Assembly (NCBI GenBank): GCA_021324795.1
Contig: JAJPIK010000016.1
Location: forward strand, 1-42,500
Direction: 5' to 3'
Length of the DNA: 42,500 nt
Source of the DNA: Chloroflexota bacterium
GTDB lineage: Bacteria > Chloroflexota > UBA6077 > FW602-bin22 > CADDYW01
Made by a program: the position numbers and the translations under genes. The notes beneath the pieces were generated by a model. It had not been told where the DNA came from. It did no database searches and saw nothing but the letters and a program-made list of their open reading frames with translations. Positions 23,822 through 32,496 of the stretch are shown in pieces (within the stretch, counting starts at the first letter, position 1; each line of letters begins with the position of its first letter).

Positions 23822-24829
23822 ATGCGGATTGGCAGTGGTCAGTTCACCTACGAATGGCACGACAACTGGGCAGAGATTCCGGACGTCGAAAACGCTCGAA
23901 AAGGTTGGGCGCACCACGGCGTCGTCGTGAACGAGGCAGGTGATGTGATCGCGTGCCACCCTGCTTACGCAACGTTGCTCGTCTTTGATGCGAATGGGAG
24001 ACTCAGGCGGACGATTCCAACCGATCTGATCGAAGGTCACAGCATGACCCTGGTCAAAGAAGGCGATACCGAATACCTCTGGATTGCCGACACTGGCCTG
24101 AAACGCACTCCGGAATCGAATTACCAGTACCCCATGACCAGCCCCGGTCCGCGGGTGGTGAAGATGACCCTCGACGGGCGGGTCGTCGCCCAGATCCAAC
24201 GTCCGTCCCTGGCGATCTATGAGACTGGTAAGTACACTCCGACTTGGGTCGCAGTTCACGAGAAGTGGCATGGTGGCAACGGCGACGTTTGGGTCACCGA
24301 CGGCTATGGCTCGAGTGTCGTTCACCGTTTCACCGCGGAGGGCAGCTACGCCGGCAGCATCGATGGAACCGAAGGGGCAGTGGGGCACTTTTCCTGCCCG
24401 CATGCGATTTGGATCGACTACCGAAAAGCCGATCCCGAGCTCTATGTCGCCGACCGGGCTAACAATCGGCTGCAGATCTACGATCTCGACGGCCATTTCA
24501 AGCGGGTCGTCGGCGCTGAGTTCTTCGTTACCCCGACTGGCTTCGCCCAGGTAGGCGATGCGCTCGTCGTGATCGAGTTGCGCGCACGGATGACGATCCT
24601 CGACGCCGCCGATCGTTTGCTTACTCACCTCGGCGCGAACCAGGAAGTCTGCACCGTCGACGGCTGGCCAAACGTCAAGAATGCAGACGGCATTCCTACG
24701 CGGACGAACCTGCTGCGGCCTGGTTATCTGAATAGCCCGCACGGGATCGCCGCCGACCGGGCTGGGAACCTTTACCTGAGCGAATGGCTGATCGGCGGAA
24801 GGTATACGAAGCTACAGAAAATCTGGTGA
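23822..24829 (+). CDS. NHL/SMP-30-like six-bladed beta-propeller protein
   Basis: A 335-residue protein with no signal peptide. Repeated blades are visible, such as GVVVNEAGDVIACHP, YLWIADTGL, GDVWVTDGYGSSVVHRF, LYVADRANNRLQIYDLDG and GIAADRAGNLYLSEW. This is the NHL-type pattern found in peptidylglycine lyase-like and SMP-30-like proteins. It may bind a ligand or catalyse hydrolysis or lyase chemistry; conserved His (WAHHG, GHS, CPHAI, SPHGI) near blade ends could bind a metal. GAGGAG lies nine bases before the ATG. It stops 12 bases before the GT39-like gene, so the two are likely co-transcribed. Confidence 0.8.
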   Translation: MRIGSGQFTYEWHDNWAEIPDVENARKGWAHHGVVVNEAGDVIACHPAYATLLVFDANGRLRRTIPTDLIEGHSMTLVKEGDTEYLWIADTGLKRTPESNYQYPMTSPGPRVVKMTLDGRVVAQIQRPSLAIYETGKYTPTWVAVHEKWHGGNGDVWVTDGYGSSVVHRFTAEGSYAGSIDGTEGAVGHFSCPHAIWIDYRKADPELYVADRANNRLQIYDLDGHFKRVVGAEFFVTPTGFAQVGDALVVIELRARMTILDAADRLLTHLGANQEVCTVDGWPNVKNADGIPTRTNLLRPGYLNSPHGIAADRAGNLYLSEWLIGGRYTKLQKIW

Positions 24830-24841
24830 TCGTGACCGCTT

Positions 24842-27232
24842 GTGACCATTGAAGCGCCAACTCCGGTCCGGTTGAGCAGAAAGGCAGATCTTTCCGTCAG
24901 GCGGCCTTCTGACTTCCTCATCGCCGGTTGTCTCATCGTATTGCTTTCTCTAGCTGTTCGTCTGCCACGCCTTGCCGACCACAGTGTCTGGTGGGACGAG
25001 GGCTTCGCGATTTACGAGGCACGATTGCCCCTGCTGGCCGCGGCTTATCGGACCGCCTTCGACGTGCATCCGCCACTCCATTACTGGTTCCTCCACTTTT
25101 GGATTCGTTTGGTCGGCGAAAGCGAATTCGCGGTCCGTTACTCAACGGTTCTTTTCGCCGTGCTTTCGGTCGCGGTACTCGCTTGGGCTGGTCGACGGCT
25201 AGCCGGACCGTGGACCGGCTTGTTCGCGGCGTTGCTTCTTACCCTCGCTCGGATCTACATCGAGTGGTCTCAAGAGATGCGCATGTACACCATCGCAACG
25301 GTGCTCACTGCGCTGATCCTGTACTTCACGGTGGCGCTTTGCCAGCAGCCAACACGTCGTCGCTGGCTCGGCTTGGTCGTGGTTGGAACAGTCGCTCTTT
25401 ATACCTTGTACATTGCCGGGATCACGTTGCTGGCGGCCGGACTCGGCGGTCTCGTCTATGGTCTCGTCCAGCGGTCTGAGTGGCGCGCCCGCTGGCACTG
25501 GTTCTTGCTCTGGCTTGGTGCGGGCGCAGCGACCAGCGTGCTTTATTCCCCGTGGCTGATCGTGCTGGCGCTCACCACGCGCCCGGCCCCGCGCATCGAA
25601 TGGACCATCGACTTCCGGACCTTCGTTCACGCGTATCTTACCGTGATGCCGCTTGGCATCTCGACCTACCTCGATCGCTACGTCATCCCAACCGCCTTTG
25701 CGACTCTACTGCTCCTCATTGGCATTGTGAGCGCTTGGCGTTCGGCGAAGCAGCGACCGCTGGCGGTCGTCGGACTGGCGATGCTCGTCCTTGCTCCGGT
25801 CTCGGTCTACGTGATGTCACTACCTAATCCGATCTACTTCAAGCCGAATCTCGAGATCCGCTACGTCTTGATCTTGCTCCCGGCTTACGATCTGCTGCTG
25901 GCGTGGGCGATTCAGACGCTCTGGCAGATTTGGCGTCCGGCGAGTCTACTGGCGGCACTCGCGATGCTGGGCATCTCTAGTTGGTCGGTTTGGACGTATT
26001 ATCCGACGAAGGTGAAGGTGGACGACTACCCGAGCTTGGTACGTTTCATCTCCGCGCACGCTCAGCCGGGCGATGAGATCGTGCTTTATCCCGATCGTGA
26101 CTGGCCAATCTTCGGCTACTATAATCACACTGGTCTGGCACTGTTCGGCGTTGGAACCGACAAAACGCAAACGGCAGACGGCGCCGCGGCGCTCGGAGCG
26201 GAGTTGCTCGCGGCACACCCGAGCCTCTGGCTGGTCTCGATCGACGGAGGGCACGATAGCGATCCCAACGGTTATCTCGCGAAGTGGCTCGCTCAGCATA
26301 CGCGAGACGTGGGAAACTTTCAGGTCGATAACAAGCAAGTGCAACTACTTAGCCGCGATCCGAACCGCACCCTCCAAGGCTGGACGCTCGCTCCGGAGCG
26401 GCCCGTTCAAGGTACGCCAGCGCCGAATCTCCAGATTCGAGGCGTCGATTTGGCATTGAACGAGATTCCGGCTGGCCAGAACCTCAACCTGGCGGTATAC
26501 TGGCAAGCGTCGACAGCGCTGGCGCCAGGAGAGCGCGCGATCGTCTGGATCGAGGACGCTCGCGGTCAGGTGCTGGTCCAACGCTCCTGGGCGCTCGCAT
26601 TGAAGGCGGGAGAACAATGGCGCGCGGATTACACTTTGCCAATACCGGCGCAGATCCCGGCCGGGCAGTACCAGCTAGAAGCAGGAGTGCGTGGCCAGGC
26701 GGAGGCCAGGGCAACGAGCAGCGTGCGCCTGGCCGTCATTCAGGTCGACTCGGACGCGCCGCCGCTGCCCTCGCTTCCGACGAGTGGAAGGGCCCTGGCC
26801 CAATTTGACCAGGCAATCGCCTTGGCGCGGGTCGATCTCACGATCAATGGGCAACCGATCAACAGCCCGATGCTGCTTCATCCCGGCGATAAGATCCGGG
26901 TGACTCTACATTGGCTGGCGCTCGCTGCGACCGACCGCCGTTATACGGTATTCGTTCACCTCGTTGGACCGCCGAATCCGGCCACCAAGACTCCCGTGTG
27001 GGACCAAAAGGATCGGTTTCCTCAGAACGGTTCGCGGCCGACTGATAGCTGGCTGCCCGGGCAGACTATTTCGGATCCCTATCAGCTTACCGTGCCAACT
27101 GATGCACCCGCGGGAGACTACTCGATCGAAATTGGCCTCTACGAGCAGCCGAGTGGTCAGCGTGCGCGGGTTCAGAGCGCGAGTGGAACAAGCAATAGCT
27201 TCGTCATCGCTCGGGGGATACTCAACCGGTGA
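24842..27232 (+). CDS. GT39/PMT-like membrane glycosyltransferase with two C-terminal beta-sandwich domains
   Basis: A 796-residue protein starting with GTG, without a clear ribosome site, probably coupled to the gene upstream. The first 400 or so residues are a GT-C type membrane domain with many helices. The first outer loop carries the catalytic-type acid pair in DHSVWWDEGFAIYEAR, then VHPPLHYWFLHFW, typical of PMT_2/GT39-family transferases that use lipid-linked sugars. After a periplasmic part (YPDRDWPIFGYYN) come two beta-sandwich repeats, about 520-640 and 665-790. The second shows YTVFVHLVG, WDQKDRFP, PTDSWLPGQ, VPTDAPAGDYSIEIGLY. It probably modifies surface glycans or proteins. It overlaps the next gene by four bases (GTGA). 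Confidence 0.82.
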   Translation: MTIEAPTPVRLSRKADLSVRRPSDFLIAGCLIVLLSLAVRLPRLADHSVWWDEGFAIYEARLPLLAAAYRTAFDVHPPLHYWFLHFWIRLVGESEFAVRYSTVLFAVLSVAVLAWAGRRLAGPWTGLFAALLLTLARIYIEWSQEMRMYTIATVLTALILYFTVALCQQPTRRRWLGLVVVGTVALYTLYIAGITLLAAGLGGLVYGLVQRSEWRARWHWFLLWLGAGAATSVLYSPWLIVLALTTRPAPRIEWTIDFRTFVHAYLTVMPLGISTYLDRYVIPTAFATLLLLIGIVSAWRSAKQRPLAVVGLAMLVLAPVSVYVMSLPNPIYFKPNLEIRYVLILLPAYDLLLAWAIQTLWQIWRPASLLAALAMLGISSWSVWTYYPTKVKVDDYPSLVRFISAHAQPGDEIVLYPDRDWPIFGYYNHTGLALFGVGTDKTQTADGAAALGAELLAAHPSLWLVSIDGGHDSDPNGYLAKWLAQHTRDVGNFQVDNKQVQLLSRDPNRTLQGWTLAPERPVQGTPAPNLQIRGVDLALNEIPAGQNLNLAVYWQASTALAPGERAIVWIEDARGQVLVQRSWALALKAGEQWRADYTLPIPAQIPAGQYQLEAGVRGQAEARATSSVRLAVIQVDSDAPPLPSLPTSGRALAQFDQAIALARVDLTINGQPINSPMLLHPGDKIRVTLHWLALAATDRRYTVFVHLVGPPNPATKTPVWDQKDRFPQNGSRPTDSWLPGQTISDPYQLTVPTDAPAGDYSIEIGLYEQPSGQRARVQSASGTSNSFVIARGILNR

Positions 27233-30200
27233 AATGTCGTGCTTGTGCTGCACCGGCCGAAGCCTTACGACTCCTCTTCATTCTGTACGCAAGTGTACCG
27301 GCGATTCTCATCCTCTTCCAGAAAGGGCTCCAAGGAGGGACACACGATGGCGGTAATCACCTTTACCGTTTGCTCGATTTAGACGTCACTCTTCGCTCCG
27401 GGGTGCTCTTTCCAAGAATTGCTCCGCATCTCGCTTCGGATTATGGCTACGCCACTTTCACCTTCTACTCACCGTTCGCGGTTTACCTTGGCGAGACGTT
27501 TCACCTGGCCGGCCTCGGCTACATCGCCTCACTCAAAGCGTGCTTCGCTGCCAGTGTTCTTCTCGCTGGATCCGGTGCGTACCTGCTCGCACGCGAGCTG
27601 TACGGCTGGCGTGGTGGTATCGTCGCCGGGGTGGCCTACGCCTACTTTCCTTTTCTCCTGGTCGACATCTATACCCGTGGTGACCTGGCGGAGGCCCTGG
27701 CGATGGGGATTCTGCCATTCGTATTTTGGACCTTTTACCGAGTAGCATGTCAGCCGACGCTCGGACGAGTGGTGGCATCCGGGGTCAGCTACGCTTTGCT
27801 CATCCTGTGTCACAATCTCACCGCGGTTTTTGCCACGCCAATTCTGCTCGTGTTCTTACTCGTTACCCTCGGACGGCGACTGACCAAAGCATCCGTTATC
27901 GGCATCGGCGGAACCGGTCTGCTTGCTGCCATGCTTAGCGCAGGCTACTGGCTGCCCGTCTTAACCGGTCTTGGCCGCTTAAATCCTTCCGCCGTGACTG
28001 GTGGGTTCTTCGACTTCCATAAGTGGTTCATGCCGATTGAGCTGCTGCTACAACCTGGCTGGGCTTTCGACTATCGCTACGCCTTCGAATTCGGCGCCCG
28101 CTTCAATTCCGGACGAGCCATTTTCGTCTTAGTCGCCCTAGCAATCGGGTGGGTTCTTCTGGCTCGTCCGATAGCCGATCGTCTGCTCTGGTTTGCCACC
28201 ATCCTCCTCGTCGTTTTGTTTTGGCTCGAGACCGACCGGTCGGTGTTCCTCTGGGAACACATTCCGGTGATGCGTTACTTGCAGTTCCCATATCGCCTCA
28301 ATGCCTACACCGGCGTCCCCGCGGCTTTGCTCCTCGGCGCCTTCTTGGCACAGACGCTTCGGCCACGCTTTGGGGCAGACTGGCGCCTTTTCGGTATTTC
28401 GGGATTCCGCGCCGTCGGCACGTTGCTCGGGATTAGTGTGGTGGTCGCCGTCCCGTTGGCAAGCCTGGCTCACCTTCCTGCGGGGCATTTAGATACCCAC
28501 GAAGCTGAGATCAATCTACCAAGCATGTGGCGAATCGAACTGGATCGCGGCCTGATTGGCACCGCGACCCGCGGTGACTACCTCCCGCCAACCGTTCCCG
28601 GCGACCTCTACGAGCTTCGTTCTACAATGCACGCGCCGACCGAGGAGCAGCATAGCCCGGTCGAGTTAACCGCCATCAATTTCAATCCCCTGAGCCTGGT
28701 CGCGGACGTTCAGGCGAAGGCGCCCGGCACACTGATCTTCGACCGGATCGCGGATCCGGTTTGGCAGGCGACGCTCGACGGTAAGCCGGTGGCGTTTGGC
28801 AATTACGGGCCCCTGGGTGAGCTGACTGTCACGGTGCCAGCCGGTGACCATCGTCTTCAGATTTACACTAAGGAGACAGTCGTCGGACGGATTGGCGACC
28901 TCGCCTCCGGGGTGTCAATTCTGATCGTGCTCGCGGTGATCGTCGATCCCCGCAGATCTGGCTGGCCGGTGCGTTTGGCGGTCTTGCTCGTCCTCGCGGT
29001 GGGTGCGGTCGCAATCGTCGCATCGCAGATTCGACCACCTCGTCCTCTCGCTGGCTCGGTTGATTTTGGCCAGGCAATGCGGCTGGTCGGTGCGCGAGTG
29101 GAGCAAACACCCGCCAATCCGCCCGGCGCCGTCGATGTGACGCTGGCTTGGGAAACCCTCCAGGCGCCTTTGCCGGAATGTACCGTGCATCTGCGCTTGC
29201 TCGACGTCACGGGCAAGGTCGTAGCCCGCCGTGACAAGCCCCCCCTGTTCGGTCTTCGCTCCTGCACAATCCTGCCGGCCGGTGAGATCTTCCGCGACCG
29301 CCAACAGATTCGGTTACCGGCCGGTGTACCCGCCGGCTCGTATCGCCTGGCAGTTGGTCTGTCAGTTGGCCAGACGTCGCTGCTGCCGGTCGGCGATGGT
29401 TCGACGATTTCGTGGCAGGATGCCGATCAGCCTTCAGGACAATTGAGCCATGGAATTTTGTTGGGAAAGATCGACGCGCCTCCGGGGCCGTCGGTCGCGA
29501 CGGTGCCAGGGGCGCGCGCGATCGGGGCGACAATCAACGGTGATTTCCTGCTCGAATCGGCTAAGGTAACCGTGGTCTCCTGCCCGACTGCCACCTGCGT
29601 AGAAAATCCTGGTGGCCGGATCGCTTCGCTGAGTCCAGCCCTCACGCGGTTTTTCCCGTTTCTGGAAGTCAACCACCCTGATCTGCCAACGTCAGCAAGC
29701 GATTCGCGCTTCATTGCACGCCTGGCACCCGGTAGCCAGGTCGATCTCGACTTATTATGGCGCTCCCTGCGTGACGTTTCCGACGACTATAGCGTCTTTA
29801 CTCACCTGGAAAGTCTGCAGCACCAGCTCATCGCACAGGATGATGATTGGCCGGATCGGACGAACTTTCCAACGAGCGTCTGGTTCCCCGGAGATACTTT
29901 GGATGATCGGTATTATATCGTGACCAAGCCAAACGTCCCGCCTGGTGTTTACAATTTGATCGCCGGCATGTACATGCGTTCAACGTCGAGACGCTTCCCG
30001 ACCAGCGGTCCGTTTGCCGAAAAGGATCAGATCGATCTCGGGATGGTCAAGATTAGCCAGCCTGGTCAGATCTTCGGTCAGCCATTCACGGGCGAAAAAC
30101 AGTCGATCAGCCTTAACGGCGAGATCAAGCTGATTGGCAGTCAGGTGACTTCGAATGGGACAATCCATAATCCCCTAAGCGTCCGACTCGCCTGGCGTGC

Positions 30201-30483
30201 GCTCCATCAGCCGAGCGCCGATTACACGGTATTCGTGCACGTCCTCGATGCCAACGGCAGGCTCGTCGCCCAGCACGACTCCCAACCCATGGGAAATACC
30301 TACCCGACCAGCGATTGGGATACTGGGGACACCGTATATGACTCGCTGAGCGTGGCGCTGCCCACCGATCTGCCAGCGGGTATCTACCAGGTCAGCGTTG
30401 GCATGTATCGTCTCAAGACCGGGGAACGTCTGAAAGATTCAAGCGGGAAGAATGAATTCGTGATCGGTAGTTTCCGGCATTGA
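27229..30483 (+). CDS. Large membrane protein (PTPS-related/GT-C-like) with three C-terminal beta-sandwich repeats
   Basis: A 1084-residue protein starting with GTG inside the stop of the preceding gene. Residues 1 to about 430 are multi-helical, with an early outer loop GGTHDGGNHLYRLLDLD like the 6-pyruvoyl-tetrahydropterin synthase-related membrane domain family. An extracytoplasmic domain (about 435-560), further helices (about 560-605) and then three beta-sandwich repeats follow. Two of these are close copies of the repeat in the upstream protein: YSVFTHLES with PTSVWFPGD, and YTVFVHVLD with PTSDWDTGD and PAGIYQVSVGMY. The shared module and the coupling suggest that both proteins build or modify the same surface polymer. 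Catalytic residues cannot be assigned with certainty. Confidence 0.75.
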   Translation: MKCRACAAPAEALRLLFILYASVPAILILFQKGLQGGTHDGGNHLYRLLDLDVTLRSGVLFPRIAPHLASDYGYATFTFYSPFAVYLGETFHLAGLGYIASLKACFAASVLLAGSGAYLLARELYGWRGGIVAGVAYAYFPFLLVDIYTRGDLAEALAMGILPFVFWTFYRVACQPTLGRVVASGVSYALLILCHNLTAVFATPILLVFLLVTLGRRLTKASVIGIGGTGLLAAMLSAGYWLPVLTGLGRLNPSAVTGGFFDFHKWFMPIELLLQPGWAFDYRYAFEFGARFNSGRAIFVLVALAIGWVLLARPIADRLLWFATILLVVLFWLETDRSVFLWEHIPVMRYLQFPYRLNAYTGVPAALLLGAFLAQTLRPRFGADWRLFGISGFRAVGTLLGISVVVAVPLASLAHLPAGHLDTHEAEINLPSMWRIELDRGLIGTATRGDYLPPTVPGDLYELRSTMHAPTEEQHSPVELTAINFNPLSLVADVQAKAPGTLIFDRIADPVWQATLDGKPVAFGNYGPLGELTVTVPAGDHRLQIYTKETVVGRIGDLASGVSILIVLAVIVDPRRSGWPVRLAVLLVLAVGAVAIVASQIRPPRPLAGSVDFGQAMRLVGARVEQTPANPPGAVDVTLAWETLQAPLPECTVHLRLLDVTGKVVARRDKPPLFGLRSCTILPAGEIFRDRQQIRLPAGVPAGSYRLAVGLSVGQTSLLPVGDGSTISWQDADQPSGQLSHGILLGKIDAPPGPSVATVPGARAIGATINGDFLLESAKVTVVSCPTATCVENPGGRIASLSPALTRFFPFLEVNHPDLPTSASDSRFIARLAPGSQVDLDLLWRSLRDVSDDYSVFTHLESLQHQLIAQDDDWPDRTNFPTSVWFPGDTLDDRYYIVTKPNVPPGVYNLIAGMYMRSTSRRFPTSGPFAEKDQIDLGMVKISQPGQIFGQPFTGEKQSISLNGEIKLIGSQVTSNGTIHNPLSVRLAWRALHQPSADYTVFVHVLDANGRLVAQHDSQPMGNTYPTSDWDTGDTVYDSLSVALPTDLPAGIYQVSVGMYRLKTGERLKDSSGKNEFVIGSFRH

Positions 30484-30516
30484 TGCGGGTGCGAATTGAT
30501 GAGGGTGCGAGCGGGC

Positions 30517-31221
30517 TCAAATCACTTCTTCCAATCCGGCTTCTTCTTCTGAACAGACGCGACCGTCGCGGAGAAAGATGACGCGGCGGCAGTGGCGGGC
30601 GACGCGGGCGTCGTGGGTGACGAGAAGGATTGTTTTGCCCATCTCCTCGTTGAGCTCTCTAAACAGTCGGATCACCTCGGCCCCATTATGGCTATCGAGG
30701 TTGCCGGTTGGCTCATCAGCGAGGAGCACCATTGGATCGAGGATCAGTGCGCGTGCCAGGGCGACTCGCTGGCGTTCGCCGGTGGAAAGCTCCGCTGGCT
30801 TGCGCTGCACGCGGTTTGCCAACCCCATTCGATCAAGCAGAGTTTTGGCACGTTCGCGCCGCTGGTGGGTGATCCCGAGTGGCAGGGCCGGCAGCAGGAC
30901 GTTGTCTAGCGCACTGAGAATTGGCGACAGGTGGAAAGATTGGAAAACAAAGCCAACCTGTTCGCGGCGGATTTGATAAAGCTGTGATTCCGGTTGGCCG
31001 GTCACCTCGACATCGCCGATGTAGACCTCACCTGCGGTAGGACGGTCGAGCCCGCCGATGATGTTCAAGAGGGTCGATTTGCCCGAGCCCGAAGGTCCCA
31101 TAATCGCGACGAAGCCACGTCGCTCGACTTTGAGGTTGATCTCGTCGAGCGCTTTGAATGCGGTCCGTCCTTGGCCGTAGATCTTAGTCAGGCGAGAAAC
31201 GTTAACGGCGGAGTCGGTCAT
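30517..31221 (-). CDS. ABC transporter ATP-binding protein (MacB/LolD-type)
   Basis: A 234-residue ATPase. Walker A GPSGSGKST (42-50), Q-loop FVFQSFHL, signature LSTGE (145-149, with Thr for the usual Gly), Walker B VLLADEP (165-171) and the switch His H203 (THDARVA) are all intact. It powers the FtsX/MacB-type permease encoded just upstream, with which it overlaps by four bases (ATGA); AGGAGG lies six bases before the ATG. This class typically moves lipoproteins or peptides, or drives mechanical work across the membrane, rather than importing sugar, so it is unlikely to serve the CUT1 importers. It converges with the membrane protein gene ending at 30483, with 33 bases between them. Confidence 0.93.
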   Translation of the reverse strand: MTDSAVNVSRLTKIYGQGRTAFKALDEINLKVERRGFVAIMGPSGSGKSTLLNIIGGLDRPTAGEVYIGDVEVTGQPESQLYQIRREQVGFVFQSFHLSPILSALDNVLLPALPLGITHQRRERAKTLLDRMGLANRVQRKPAELSTGERQRVALARALILDPMVLLADEPTGNLDSHNGAEVIRLFRELNEEMGKTILLVTHDARVARHCRRVIFLRDGRVCSEEEAGLEEVI

Positions 31222-32405
31222 GAGTAGCCTCCTCGGAGGAGATCAACCGGGCTAATGCGCGCCGCGCGCAGGGCCGGGAAGAATCCACCAACGATCCCAA
31301 CCAGGACAGTGAAGGTAGCGACCTGGCCGATCAGGAGAGGAGTGATCACGACCACGTCGGTCCCGACGAGATCGCGGAGCAAAGCAACCGCGAGGGCACC
31401 GAAGGCAAAGCCGGCGTCGGCACCAAATATTGAAAGAGTGAGCGATTCGATCACGACGGCAAGCACAAGGTCGCGCGTTGACCATCCGGACGCTTTGAGG
31501 ATACCAAATTCACGGAACCGCTCGGTGACCGACATCATCATGATGATGAAGATCGACATGCCACCGGCGATCGCCGCGACCATTGAGCCTGCCAGGAGGA
31601 ACTGGTCGAGCAAACTCATCGCTCCACTGAGCGCAGCCAGCGCCCGACCAGGCATTGACGTCTGAATCTGTGGCTGGGCGCCTTGGAGTTGGTCGGCGAT
31701 CACGCTCGCGACGGCATCGGCGTTATTGGCATCGTCAACCTGAACGTCAAAAGCGGTCACCCTGTCAGGATCTAGCCCAATGAGATCGCGGGCGCTCTGG
31801 ACGTCGCCATAGATCACCCCATCGGTCAAAGCGTCACGTGTCTCAAAGACACCGACAACAGTCAGATCCAGTTCCTGATGAGTCAGGAGCTTATAGGCTT
31901 TGATCACGCTGCCTGGGTGGAGCGTGCTGGCGCCAATTCGTTGGAGCGCAGCGTTGACTTGCGCTCCAACGACGACCTCACCCGGCTGCTGGACCCCGCG
32001 CCCTTCAAGAAGAGTCCCGGGCGGCGTCACCGCCGGGCTATTGGGATCGCGGATGTCTACTCCGACGAGTGGCGTACCGGTTGATGATTGGCTGGGGAGC
32101 GATGTCGTGGGGATCGAAACGACGATCTCAGATTCGACGCTGACGACGTGAGGAATCGACTGAACCTTCGAGGCGTCGCTGAGTGGAATTGGTGATCCGC
32201 CGGGCATCAGCCCGCCCATCGGCGCATCCGCCGCGGCGATAATGATCTCACTCGCCTGATGAGCAGCGCCGGCTAGCCGAACGTGAATGCCCGCGTTTAA
32301 GCTCATGAGTACCGTCATGAGCATCGTCCCCAGCCCCACGCCGAGGACAGCCAGAAGTGAGATACCCCGACGACGGAAGGCATTGGCAATGGCATAGGTA
32401 AACAT
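31218..32405 (-). CDS. ABC transporter permease (FtsX/MacB/LolC family)
   Basis: About 395 residues from ATG 32405 (MFTYAIANAFRRRG). A longer frame runs through the inverted repeat upstream and is rejected. An N-terminal helix (SLLAVLGVGLGTMLMTVLMSL) leads to a large extracytoplasmic MacB-type domain (to about 255). Three helices of the FtsX domain follow, with FREFGILKASGWSTRDLVL and the end motif FFPALRAARISPVDLLRGGY. It forms a complete exporter or mechanotransmission pair with the ATPase. No membrane-fusion partner is adjacent. No clear Shine-Dalgarno sequence precedes the start. Confidence 0.9.
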   Translation of the reverse strand: MFTYAIANAFRRRGISLLAVLGVGLGTMLMTVLMSLNAGIHVRLAGAAHQASEIIIAAADAPMGGLMPGGSPIPLSDASKVQSIPHVVSVESEIVVSIPTTSLPSQSSTGTPLVGVDIRDPNSPAVTPPGTLLEGRGVQQPGEVVVGAQVNAALQRIGASTLHPGSVIKAYKLLTHQELDLTVVGVFETRDALTDGVIYGDVQSARDLIGLDPDRVTAFDVQVDDANNADAVASVIADQLQGAQPQIQTSMPGRALAALSGAMSLLDQFLLAGSMVAAIAGGMSIFIIMMMSVTERFREFGILKASGWSTRDLVLAVVIESLTLSIFGADAGFAFGALAVALLRDLVGTDVVVITPLLIGQVATFTVLVGIVGGFFPALRAARISPVDLLRGGYS

Positions 32406-32444
32406 GGCTGCCGACGTGGAAGCAAAAGATGTGCCGGGGAAGGC

Positions 32445-32492
32445 GTCGTGGCTGATCGGGACGGGGTAAGCCCCGTCCCGATCAGCCACGAC
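32445..32492 (-). terminator. Perfect 22-bp hairpin after the CoxL-like gene
   Basis: Arms 32445-32466 and 32471-32492 are exact complements around a 4-nt loop (TAAG on the plus strand). The stem starts five bases after the stop of the CoxL-like gene and ends 39 bases before the ABC permease ATG. No T-tract follows on the minus strand. It probably separates the two transcripts or protects the upstream mRNA end. Confidence 0.6.
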
Positions 32493-32496
32493 TACA

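Noticed and set aside
30484..30516. Terminator between the convergent genes
   Set aside because: Only a short direct repeat (GGGTGCGA twice) is seen; no stem of useful length.
30517..31221. ATPase for the CUT1 sugar importers
   Set aside because: It is short (234 residues), lacks the C-terminal regulatory domain of MalK-type ATPases, and overlaps an FtsX/MacB-type permease gene.
32406..32489. Longer N-terminus for the FtsX-type permease
   Set aside because: The extension is translated from the 22-bp inverted repeat and has no ribosome site; the family pattern begins at MFTYAIANAFRRRG.
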